From Porphyromonadaceae bacterium (GTDB lineage Bacteria; Bacteroidota; Bacteroidia; Bacteroidales; Tannerellaceae), in the NCBI GenBank assembly GCA_003517945.1, contig DOZP01000084.1, forward strand, positions 477 through 6,396: 5,920 nucleotides of DNA, in the 5' to 3' direction. A program made the translations under genes and the position numbers. Below the pieces are notes generated by a model. It saw only the letters and a program-made list of their open reading frames with translations. It was not told the DNA's origin and made no database searches. Of the stretch, positions 1 to 5,920 are shown piece after piece. The number at the start of each line of letters is the position of its first letter. Within the stretch, counting starts at the first letter, position 1.

Positions 1-3000
1 TCCACCCGGAGGCCGACATTTTTCAAAGGCAGATAGCGGAATTTATTTTCTTCGCCATAAATATGACTCACATCTTTTTCCTGCGAAAATTCTTTCTCCC
101 ATGCCTCCTTGTAACTAACTATGGCAAAATTCAAACGGTTTTTGTCTTTTTCCTCCTGCACAAACTCACTCAGTTCATTATTTATCAACACTTTTTCCAA
201 TTCTTTTTCAGTCAGTTCCACAAAGCAGGATACATAGTTCGGGCCTCCGGCCTTGATCCCGCCTCCGAATGCCGAGCGTTTCATACCTCCAAACGGCTGA
301 CGGCGTACTATAGCTCCGGTTATACCACGATTTATATACAGATTTCCGGCCTCCATACGATCACGCCAGATCCGGTGCTCATCTTCGTTAAGGCTCTGCA
401 ATCCTGCTGTCAGTCCATATTCCGAAGAATTGGCATATTCAATACCCTGCTCAAGATCATCCATACAAACAACGGACAGAAGAGGTGCAAAAAGTTCGTT
501 TTTAAACGTATAACTTGTCGGTTTTACCCCCCATTTTACCGTAGGCTTCAGGATATATTTCTTTTTATCGGCAAACTCAGGCGCAACAAGCCATGATTCG
601 CCGGGCTCAAGATGCGCTATGGCATAAAGCAATTTGTCATTATCATTATCAATCATAGGGCCTACCATATTCATCGTATCCCACACACTTCCTGTTCGCA
701 TACTTGTTACGGCATCTTTCAGTTTGGATTTGAACGACTCATTCTGATAAGTCTTTCTATCTACCAACAACAGCGAACAGGCGGAACACTTCTGGCCTGC
801 ATTACCGAATGCCGACGAAACAATGTTTAATATCGCATGATCCTGATCGGCCGTATCGGTTATAATAATGGCATTTTTCCCGCCAGTTTCTGCCGAAAGC
901 GGCGTTTTCGGACTATTTTTCAACAAACGGAAAGCCGTATCGGTTCCCCCCGTCAGGATTATATGTTTAACAGACAGATGAGCCGTCAGATAATCCAACG
1001 ACTCGCGGTCTGCCGTACAAACAACCTGCAAAGCATCTTTTGGCACCCCCGCATCCCAGAAACACTTGGCAAACTCCCATGCGACCGGCAAAGCTACGGT
1101 TGCCGGTTTCAAAATGACGGAATTACCTCCGGAAAGAGCGGCTGCAACCCCTCCTACCGGTATAGCCAGCGGGAAGTTCCACGGCGGAATGACGAGTATG
1201 ATCCCTTTGGGCGCATGAGAAACCGACTTCAAACGGTCAAACGCTTTCATCGTGATCGGATAATAACGGCAGAAGTCAATTGCTTCCGATACTTCCACAT
1301 CCCCTTCCATAAATGTTTTTCCTGTAATAGCTGCCATGCAACCGATCAGATCTCCCCGTTTGGCGCTCAGGTTTTCAGCCACCCGGTGTAATATTTCATT
1401 GCGTTCATTCACAGACGTTTTGCGCCATTGTGAACCATCCCGCTCCGCAATCCCAATAATCTCTTTTACCTGATCAAACGAAGATAAATTAGCCTCACAG
1501 AAACAGATTTCCATATCACGGCTACGATCATAATAACGCTTCTTTTTATCTGTTATCACTTCTTTATCACCCATCTGTACGGGAACAACAAAGTTTGTAT
1601 CACGAACCGTCGTTTCCCATTTGTTTAAGATCCCCAATGCCCATTGACGATTCTGCGGCAAATCCAAATCCGTATCCGGTTCGTTGACAAAGGTGTCGGC
1701 GTCGGCTACCGGAACAGGCGCTTTGTTGCGATCCTGCTTACGGAAAGGCGCTGTCCGTACACTATCTTTCAATTTATACGCTTCCCGGAATTGTTCCGCA
1801 AGAAAATTCCAATGCGGGCTGTCAAGTTTCAAATTAAATGTATAACTCAGGAAATTATCTTTTCCCGTATTTTCATCCAAACGGCGTACCAGATAAGAGA
1901 TTGCGTTCAGGAAATGATTGGCTTTCACAACAGGGGTATAAAGGATAATCTGTTTCTGCAATTTACGCATCACACGCGGCAGATTGTTGGCCATCCCCTC
2001 CAGCATCTCAAAGGTCACAAATCCCGACACGCCGTTTTTCTCCGCCAGAAGATGCGCATAGGCAATGCTGAAATAATTATGCGAAGCGACACCTACATGG
2101 CATGCTTCTATATTTTCAGGCCTCAATGCAATATCAAGGATATGCATATAATTCGCATCGACTTCCACTTTCGAACGATATACCGGGTTTTCCCAACCTT
2201 TCAGAGAAGAAACGACGCTTTCCATCTGAAGGTTAGCACCCTTTACCAGACGCATTTTAAGGGGAGCGCCACCTGCCGCCACCCGTATCTTTGCAAAATC
2301 AAGCAAACGTTTCTGCAACCCTTCCGCATCCGGAAGATAAGCCTGAATGACAATGCCGGCATTATAACTTTTGAATTCCGGCCGGCTTAACACTTCTATA
2401 AAAATATCCATTGTCAAATGTGCATCCTTATATTCTTCCATATCCAGATTCACAAACTTAGCGCGCGTTTTTCCGTCATAATCCGTATAGGTATTAGCCA
2501 TCGCTTTCCGGTAAATTGCAGCAACCATTTCGCAAAGCTCCTTTTTATTCTGTTCATAACTCAGCGGATGTATCTGTGCATAAATACCGGAGATTTTTAT
2601 GGAAATATAATTGATATCGGGTTCTTCCAACGCTTCCAGGTAATGTTCGTAACGATGACGCGCTTCGCCGTCCCCGAGAACCACTTCGCCAAGCAGATTG
2701 ACATTCTGGCCTATATTACTATTCCATCGTCCCTCCAGATGCCTTGTCAGCTTAGGGCGTTCCTCCGCAATAATAATCTTAGTGGTTTCGGCACGAAGTT
2801 TCCTTTTAAAAACAGGCATCGCAATCGAAGGAAACCAGTAGCCGCCCATCATATAAAGACGCAACAAAAGGCGATCGGACGCACTGAAAAAATCAGGTAT
2901 ACCATATTCTTTTATGATTTGCCGGACCCGTTTATTCAACTTGCCGTTATCGCGGATCTGCGATGACTCGTCCAACATTTTCGACAAAAATGTCTTATAC

Positions 3001-3128
3001 TCGGGTGTTTGCACTAAAGACGCATATTTCTTCTGCTCCTTCACCTCATCATTCGTCAACTCTTCGTCCGCTTTTGCCAGAAACTGCTTCGCCCAGTCAA
3101 TGACCTCGTTTGTGGTTATGTTTTTCAT
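1..3128 (-). CDS. putA: Bifunctional proline dehydrogenase / L-glutamate gamma-semialdehyde dehydrogenase (PutA), 3' end beyond window
   Basis: The enzyme oxidises L-proline to pyrroline-5-carboxylate with FAD, passing electrons to the quinone pool, then oxidises glutamate semialdehyde to glutamate with NAD+. The 1042 visible residues begin at the only in-frame ATG; an in-frame TGA lies upstream. By motif alignment from memory, the proline dehydrogenase domain (about 100-440) has SIKISG with Lys178, Asp229 in NLDMEE, RLVKGAN at 293-299, Tyr397, and YLVRRLDE with Tyr412, Arg415, Arg416 and Glu419, matching E. coli Lys329, Asp370, Arg431-Tyr437, Tyr540, Tyr552, Arg555, Arg556 and Glu559. The aldehyde dehydrogenase domain (about 500-970) has PPWNFP with Asn651, TGGT at 726-729, ETGGKN with Glu747 and GQKCSA with catalytic Cys781, the usual 34-residue Glu-Cys spacing. 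After Tyr965 at least 70 residues continue, including GEENKFRYLPL, which resembles the C-terminal domain of longer (type B) PutAs. There is no N-terminal ribbon-helix-helix domain. The C-terminus and stop codon are not visible. Confidence 0.96.
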   Translation of the reverse strand, partial: MKNITTNEVIDWAKQFLAKADEELTNDEVKEQKKYASLVQTPEYKTFLSKMLDESSQIRDNGKLNKRVRQIIKEYGIPDFFSASDRLLLRLYMMGGYWFPSIAMPVFKRKLRAETTKIIIAEERPKLTRHLEGRWNSNIGQNVNLLGEVVLGDGEARHRYEHYLEALEEPDINYISIKISGIYAQIHPLSYEQNKKELCEMVAAIYRKAMANTYTDYDGKTRAKFVNLDMEEYKDAHLTMDIFIEVLSRPEFKSYNAGIVIQAYLPDAEGLQKRLLDFAKIRVAAGGAPLKMRLVKGANLQMESVVSSLKGWENPVYRSKVEVDANYMHILDIALRPENIEACHVGVASHNYFSIAYAHLLAEKNGVSGFVTFEMLEGMANNLPRVMRKLQKQIILYTPVVKANHFLNAISYLVRRLDENTGKDNFLSYTFNLKLDSPHWNFLAEQFREAYKLKDSVRTAPFRKQDRNKAPVPVADADTFVNEPDTDLDLPQNRQWALGILNKWETTVRDTNFVVPVQMGDKEVITDKKKRYYDRSRDMEICFCEANLSSFDQVKEIIGIAERDGSQWRKTSVNERNEILHRVAENLSAKRGDLIGCMAAITGKTFMEGDVEVSEAIDFCRYYPITMKAFDRLKSVSHAPKGIILVIPPWNFPLAIPVGGVAAALSGGNSVILKPATVALPVAWEFAKCFWDAGVPKDALQVVCTADRESLDYLTAHLSVKHIILTGGTDTAFRLLKNSPKTPLSAETGGKNAIIITDTADQDHAILNIVSSAFGNAGQKCSACSLLLVDRKTYQNESFKSKLKDAVTSMRTGSVWDTMNMVGPMIDNDNDKLLYAIAHLEPGESWLVAPEFADKKKYILKPTVKWGVKPTSYTFKNELFAPLLSVVCMDDLEQGIEYANSSEYGLTAGLQSLNEDEHRIWRDRMEAGNLYINRGITGAIVRRQPFGGMKRSAFGGGIKAGGPNYVSCFVELTEKELEKVLINNELSEFVQEEKDKNRLNFAIVSYKEAWEKEFSQEKDVSHIYGEENKFRYLPLKNVGLRV

Positions 3129-3142
3129 AGTAAAATTATTTA

Positions 3143-3156
3143 TGTTTGCACAAACA
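3143..3156. promoter_or_regulatory. 14-bp dyad over the predicted putA start site (operator candidate)
   Basis: The plus strand reads TGTTTGCACAAACA: two perfect 6-bp inverted arms (TGTTTG / CAAACA) around a 2-bp centre. It overlaps the last two bases of the -7 box and covers the predicted transcription start of putA, a typical position for a repressor operator. The symmetry is directly visible. The binding role is inference and the binding protein is unknown. Confidence 0.4.
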
Positions 3157-3185
3157 AATTTACTCACTATTTTGATTCATACAAC
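3155..3185 (-). promoter_or_regulatory. Predicted putA promoter (Bacteroidota -33/-7 type)
   Basis: Read on the minus strand, TAAATTTG (3155-3162) is an exact match to the -7 motif TAnnTTTG. It lies 19 bp downstream of GTTG (3182-3185), one mismatch from the -33 element TTTG. Transcription would start near 3151, leaving a leader of roughly 23 nt before the putA ATG. No Shine-Dalgarno sequence is visible in that leader, as is usual in this phylum. The start site is inferred, not measured. The promoter suggests putA is transcribed separately from the gene upstream at 3212-3838, although an 83-nt gap without a clear terminator leaves read-through possible. Confidence 0.7.
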
Positions 3186-3211
3186 TTTTTAACCCGTAAA
3201 AAATCATTAAA

Positions 3212-3838
3212 TTAGTTACCGCGATACTTACGTTCGGCATGTTGAATCGGAACACCATCCTTTTTTATTGTTCGCAACATCCAGGGGCAACCCTGTTTCG
3301 ATAAAATGATACCAAGACGATAATATTTGTCTAATTCTTTGTCCTGAGGTTTCAGGTTAAGTACATCGCAAAAATAGAAATAATCAAAGGTAACAGTTGG
3401 CAAAGCGGAAACACTTCCCTCTTCATTTTCAAGCATGGATTTGATCTCTATCGGATCACCGTATTGATTATAACTGACAAAACGTTTAATAAAACCGCTA
3501 TCGACAGATTCGGTATATTCGATAAGGCGCTTTTGCTCGTCATACACGGGCGTTAGCTTCTCTATTTTCGCGGAAGGCGAGCCGACAATATTATAAACAT
3601 CCACATCACGGAGATCCGAATTGCGCCTGAAACCGCCGTTGAATTCGATTTGAATCAATCCACGGCCGGCTGCATAGACCAGCGTTCGTTTTCCAAGCGT
3701 TTTACGCTCATTGATCCTTCCGTTTTTGTCCACTCGGTAAAAAATTTCTTTTACCGATACTTTACCTTGTCCGCAACAAATTATAGAGGACATTGAAATT
3801 AAAAAACTGATTACAAATACTAACTTTTTCATGATCAT
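3212..3838 (-). CDS. Exported protein of unknown function, 208 residues
   Basis: I do not recognise this family. The N-terminus has a basic MKK followed by a hydrophobic stretch (about residues 6-20) ending in IICCGQG, so the protein is almost certainly exported. Cys21 or Cys22 could be a lipidated residue, but the isoleucines before Cys21 make a poor lipobox; cleavage by signal peptidase I is an alternative. Translation may start at Met1 or at Met3, which gives the cleaner signal peptide; neither has a Shine-Dalgarno sequence. The mature part looks beta-rich and has three loosely similar segments, YRVDKNGRINER (34-45), YDEQKRLIEYTES (99-111) and YNQYGDPIEI (123-132), recalling the hairpins of YD-type repeats without the strict repeat length. 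Two cysteines, Cys157 and Cys184, could form a disulfide in the periplasm. It lies 83 nt upstream of putA on the same strand with its own candidate promoter, so a shared function is not implied. Confidence 0.85.
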   Translation of the reverse strand: MIMKKLVFVISFLISMSSIICCGQGKVSVKEIFYRVDKNGRINERKTLGKRTLVYAAGRGLIQIEFNGGFRRNSDLRDVDVYNIVGSPSAKIEKLTPVYDEQKRLIEYTESVDSGFIKRFVSYNQYGDPIEIKSMLENEEGSVSALPTVTFDYFYFCDVLNLKPQDKELDKYYRLGIILSKQGCPWMLRTIKKDGVPIQHAERKYRGN

Positions 3839-3858
3839 AATTTTTATTGATTACGACC

Positions 3859-3866
3859 CAAAAGTA
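3859..3866 (-). promoter_or_regulatory. Candidate -7 promoter element for the 3212-3838 gene
   Basis: The minus strand reads TACTTTTG, an exact match to TAnnTTTG, ending 20 nt upstream of the ATG at 3838. This implies a start near 3855 and a leader of about 17 nt. No good TTTG element is found 19-21 bp further upstream (about 3886-3891); that position holds AAGTAGG, one arm of an inverted repeat. The promoter may therefore be weak or depend on an activator. Confidence 0.45.
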
Positions 3867-3891
3867 GGCTAAAACACACCTCATCCTACTT
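3862..3891. repeat. Inverted repeat with 7-bp arms spanning the -7 and -33 positions
   Basis: On the plus strand AAGTAGG (3862-3868) and CCTACTT (3885-3891) are perfect reverse complements separated by 16 bp. One arm overlaps the candidate -7 box of the 3212-3838 gene and the other falls where a -33 element would sit. The arms are 23 bp apart, about two helical turns, so a dimeric protein could contact both on one DNA face. Both arms lie upstream of the predicted start site, so a leader RNA hairpin is unlikely. Confidence 0.4.
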
Positions 3892-3931
3892 ATATACGAA
3901 AGATTTTTCTTTATATAATAAAAATATATAC

Positions 3932-3946
3932 TATTGATTATCAATA
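3932..3946. repeat. Perfect 15-bp palindrome (7-1-7) in the AT-rich spacer
   Basis: The sequence TATTGATTATCAATA has two perfect 7-bp inverted arms around a central T. It lies in the AT-rich stretch of the spacer (about 3890-3990), roughly 95 nt upstream of the ATG of the exported protein gene. The 7-1-7 architecture resembles binding sites of Fur-family regulators, although the bases are not the classical Fur box. In such AT-rich DNA a chance palindrome is quite possible. Confidence 0.35.
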
Positions 3947-4012
3947 TAATATACAAGCTGATTTCCGAAAAAATTTATATTTACCTTTTTGAAGTCTATA
4001 TGGGATTTATAT

Positions 4013-4038
4013 AAAACAGTCCGCTAAAAAACGGACTG
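4013..4038 (-). terminator. Rho-independent terminator after the regulator gene
   Basis: On the minus strand CAGTCCG (4032-4038) pairs perfectly with CGGACTG (4017-4023) across an 8-nt loop, TTTTTTAG. The 7-bp stem is followed directly by TTTT and an AT-rich run (4013-4016 and beyond). The hairpin starts about 55 nt after the stop codon at 4094. It separates the regulator from the two downstream genes. Confidence 0.8.
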
Positions 4039-4093
4039 AATTTTGAATAATTTCCGATCAATGCCGGCCATTATCGTTTATTTTTTTTGAATA

Positions 4094-5731
4094 TCAGGTT
4101 TTAATAAAATCGATGATATCTTCTTTTTCATCCATCTTCAGCTTTTGACGGATCACGGTCTTTCGTTGGTAAATGGTTTGGACGCTTTGCTGACTTATCA
4201 CGCTGATTTCTTTTGTAGAAAATCCCGCACGGAGCAGACAACATAACTGTTTTTCTTTTTCGGTAAGGAGAATTCCGTGTTTAGAGATCATTTTCGAATA
4301 AAATCCGTCGTAGATAGAATCAATCAGTTTATACAAATCAGCCCAAACCAACATATCTTCCGTCTGAACATCACTATTATTGATCAGCGATACCTGTTTT
4401 AACAACTCCTGATTATGATTAGTGGGTGTTGAAGCAACTAATTTTATCAAGCCGAGTTGCTGCAGCAATACTTTTTTAAAAAATGCACTGTCTTTTTCGT
4501 TTACCGCGGTCGCTTCTTTCAGCAGCTTTTCCAAAATCTCCCGTTTTTCTTCCGCCTCTATCAGTTTTGTCCGTTTACGACGAATATAAAGAAACATACA
4601 AACGGCAACCGATATGAACAAAATCATTCCCCACGCTATATAAAGAAGAAGACGCTGCCGGGCGATTGTCAGCAGCAGATTTTGTTGTTCAAGCTTGTTT
4701 TTCAGTTCAACTTTTTCTTCGATCAGCAATTCATTATTCCGGGCCTTTGCCCAATACTCATGATTTTTCGCGCCCATTGATTGCAGGTTTATAAGCCTGC
4801 CTCCGGCATAATCAACAACAGCTTGAAGAGCCAATACAAAATTATCGGCTGACATATCCGGAGTCGCATCAGGCTCCTTTTTCTTCATTTCCTTAATATG
4901 TACACGTGTAGAATCTATATAAATCCGGGCTGAATCCGGCTGTCTCATGGCGAGATAGAGCAAAGCGATCGACGTAGTAACCGCCCATGAACTACCGCCT
5001 GCACCGGCAATCTGTTTCTGGATATGTAACGCTTCCCTGTATTTCTTACAATGATATAAAATATCTGCATAATTCCGACGGTAATGCCGTACAACGTCAT
5101 GCTCTCCCTGCTCCCCGGCATAATCAATGGCTTTGTTTATATAATAATTCATCGAATCTACGTTTCCGAGAAATGCATAACTTAAACCTATTTGATAATC
5201 AACACCATTATTCTCCTCATAATCGACTGCCTGATGAAAAAAAGAAATCGCTTCCTTATATTCCTTTTTCGAATAATAATCCTGTCCTATTGCACGATAA
5301 AACCGGGAAACCCAAGTACTATCCTGTATTTCCAACGAAAAATCAAGCCCTCCGTTCAGCATGGCAACAGCCATCTGCAAATTATTGTTCCAACCATAAT
5401 ATTCGGCTGCCAACATATAGGTTTGCGCCAGCTTATCCGCCACATTATGATCCTTGTAATAGCTCAACGTATAAATAATCACACCATCTTCCGCCATTGC
5501 TTTGTCTATCGAAAAATGAGCCAAAGCAGTCAAATATCCATAATCCGCTTTTTCGGCATCGGTAAGTTCGCCCGGATTTAAAATTTTCGAAAGAAGCACG
5601 GAGGCGCTATCCGGATTGGTATCCATCACCTTTTCGGCTTCCCGCAATATTTCCGGATAAGACACTTTTTCTTTACAGGAATTACAAAGAACAACAAACA
5701 GAACAAAAACCCAAACAGAAACTTTCCTCAT
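4094..5731 (-). CDS. Membrane-spanning TPR / LuxR-type HTH transcriptional regulator, 545 residues
   Basis: This is a probable one-component signal transducer that senses something in the periplasm and binds DNA in the cytoplasm. From ATG 5731 the order is: a signal sequence (1-19) with charged RK, a hydrophobic core and LCNSC, a plausible lipobox with Cys19; TPR-like helices (about 25-320), the clearest centred on KKEYKEAISFF around Ala161 and KKYREALHIQ around Ala234; a coiled coil (about 332-362); one transmembrane helix (about 364-383) followed by the positive stop RRKR; a helical linker; and a LuxR/GerE-type HTH (about 488-540) with LTEKEKQLCCLLRAG, STKEIS and the recognition-helix region QTIYQRKTVIRQKL. 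I chose this start because it gives a proper signal peptide and lies downstream of a strong promoter match; the in-frame ATG at 5851 lies upstream of the predicted transcription start. The ligand and target genes cannot be told from sequence. A terminator follows, so the gene is probably monocistronic. Confidence 0.9.
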   Translation of the reverse strand: MRKVSVWVFVLFVVLCNSCKEKVSYPEILREAEKVMDTNPDSASVLLSKILNPGELTDAEKADYGYLTALAHFSIDKAMAEDGVIIYTLSYYKDHNVADKLAQTYMLAAEYYGWNNNLQMAVAMLNGGLDFSLEIQDSTWVSRFYRAIGQDYYSKKEYKEAISFFHQAVDYEENNGVDYQIGLSYAFLGNVDSMNYYINKAIDYAGEQGEHDVVRHYRRNYADILYHCKKYREALHIQKQIAGAGGSSWAVTTSIALLYLAMRQPDSARIYIDSTRVHIKEMKKKEPDATPDMSADNFVLALQAVVDYAGGRLINLQSMGAKNHEYWAKARNNELLIEEKVELKNKLEQQNLLLTIARQRLLLYIAWGMILFISVAVCMFLYIRRKRTKLIEAEEKREILEKLLKEATAVNEKDSAFFKKVLLQQLGLIKLVASTPTNHNQELLKQVSLINNSDVQTEDMLVWADLYKLIDSIYDGFYSKMISKHGILLTEKEKQLCCLLRAGFSTKEISVISQQSVQTIYQRKTVIRQKLKMDEKEDIIDFIKT

Positions 5732-5809
5732 AACGAATATCACATAAATTGACCCCAAAGTTTCTTCTAAAATGTGTTTCGACTCAGTTAATACAGCGTA
5801 CGAATTCCA

Positions 5810-5842
5810 TAAAGATAGCAGAAACTTTTTATTTTTTGCAAA
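5810..5842 (-). promoter_or_regulatory. Possible second, nested promoter of the regulator gene
   Basis: TATCTTTA (5810-5817, minus strand) is one mismatch from TAnnTTTG. Exactly 21 bp upstream lies TTTG (5839-5842), which is the end of the first promoter's -7 box. The two promoters would share this tetranucleotide. The start would be near 5806, leaving a leader of about 75 nt. The match is weaker than the first and may be coincidental in AT-rich DNA. Confidence 0.25.
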
Positions 5843-5869
5843 TATACGCATTTCTTTACCTTTTCCGAA
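5839..5869 (-). promoter_or_regulatory. Predicted promoter of the regulator gene
   Basis: Read on the minus strand, TATATTTG (5839-5846) matches TAnnTTTG exactly and lies 19 bp from TTCG (5866-5869), one mismatch from the -33 TTTG. Transcription would start near 5835, giving a leader of about 104 nt to the ATG at 5731. The in-frame ATG at 5851 would fall outside this transcript, which settles the start choice if the promoter is real. Confidence 0.6.
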
Positions 5870-5894
5870 TCGTCGACATTATTCTTTACGTTTG
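5862..5894 (+). promoter_or_regulatory. Possible divergent promoter at the right edge
   Basis: On the plus strand TACGTTTG (5887-5894) matches TAnnTTTG exactly, with TTTC (5862-5865), one mismatch from TTTG, 21 bp upstream. An ATG at 5906-5908 follows and its frame stays open for the five codons left in the window (MQTEN). A divergently transcribed gene may therefore start here. The -33 positions of this and the leftward promoter (5866-5869) are adjacent. Alternatively this strip holds the 3' end of a minus-strand gene, stopping at TAA 5879-5881. Confidence 0.3.
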
Positions 5895-5920
5895 GAATAA
5901 CGTTTATGCAGACTGAAAAT

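Noticed and set aside
63..3192. Several long plus-strand open frames (72-248 codons) opposite putA
   Set aside because: They tile antisense to a protein with clear PutA motifs. Their translations are low complexity, rich in His, Arg, Phe and Ile, and show no domain; they are shadows of the coding strand.
3186..3211. Terminator between the exported protein gene and putA
   Set aside because: The only symmetry is T-runs against A-runs around CGGG, with no GC-containing stem, so it would be too weak to call.
3932..3946. FNR/CRP-type site reading of the palindrome
   Set aside because: The half-sites TTGAT and ATCAA are separated by 1 bp, whereas FNR sites need a 4-bp gap.
3762..3956. 64-codon minus-strand frame overlapping the start of the exported protein gene
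   Set aside because: It overlaps the signal peptide coding part of 3212-3838 in another frame, its N-terminal half comes from AT-rich spacer DNA, and it begins upstream of the predicted transcription start.
4457..5581. Open frames on both strands within the regulator gene
   Set aside because: They lie inside the TPR, coiled-coil and transmembrane coding region. Their Phe- and Gln-rich or His-rich products are shadows of the real frame.
5879..5900. Hairpin TTATTC / GAATAA with a 10-nt loop
   Set aside because: A 6-bp, mostly A-T stem with no following T-run does not support a terminator.
5879..5920. C-terminal tail of a minus-strand gene ending in KRYSKRKE
   Set aside because: One of the minus frames from the window edge stops at 5879-5881, but only 13 codons are visible, another frame is also open, and a plus-strand start is equally plausible.

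Overview
The window looks like ordinary chromosomal DNA from a member of the Bacteroidota, probably Bacteroidales. Three things point there. Sequences matching the Bacteroidota sigma factor motif (TAnnTTTG at -7, a TTTG-like element near -33, spacer 19-21) precede the genes. Recognisable Shine-Dalgarno sequences are absent. One gene encodes a TPR / membrane segment / LuxR-type HTH protein of a kind common in that phylum. All three supported genes lie on the minus strand, so transcription runs from high to low coordinates.

Right end (about 4010-5920): a membrane-spanning one-component regulator of 545 residues (4094-5731). It has a secretion or lipoprotein signal, periplasmic TPR-like helices, a coiled coil, one transmembrane helix and a cytoplasmic LuxR-type HTH at the C-terminus. 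A promoter match at 5839-5869 indicates that translation starts at 5731, not at the in-frame ATG at 5851. A rho-independent terminator follows at 4013-4038. At the extreme right edge a plus-strand promoter-like match and ATG hint at a divergent gene outside the window.

Middle (3212-4010): a small exported protein of unknown function (3212-3838), preceded by an AT-rich spacer with two inverted repeats. One of these coincides with its predicted promoter.

Left end (1-3128): the first 1042 residues of a bifunctional PutA, the proline catabolic enzyme that oxidises proline to glutamate (FAD proline dehydrogenase followed by NAD+ glutamate-semialdehyde dehydrogenase). The C-terminus runs off the window. 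Active-site residues of both domains are in place. It has no N-terminal ribbon-helix-helix DNA-binding domain, so it cannot self-regulate as E. coli PutA does. Its own promoter sits at 3155-3185, with a 14-bp dyad over the predicted start site.

The genes seem to be separate transcription units. Nothing in the sequence proves that the regulator controls putA; that link is only positional. I see no mobile element, CRISPR array, tRNA or rRNA, and no convincing undescribed multi-gene system. The points most worth a second look are the regulator's topology, the dyads at the promoters and the unrecognised exported protein.
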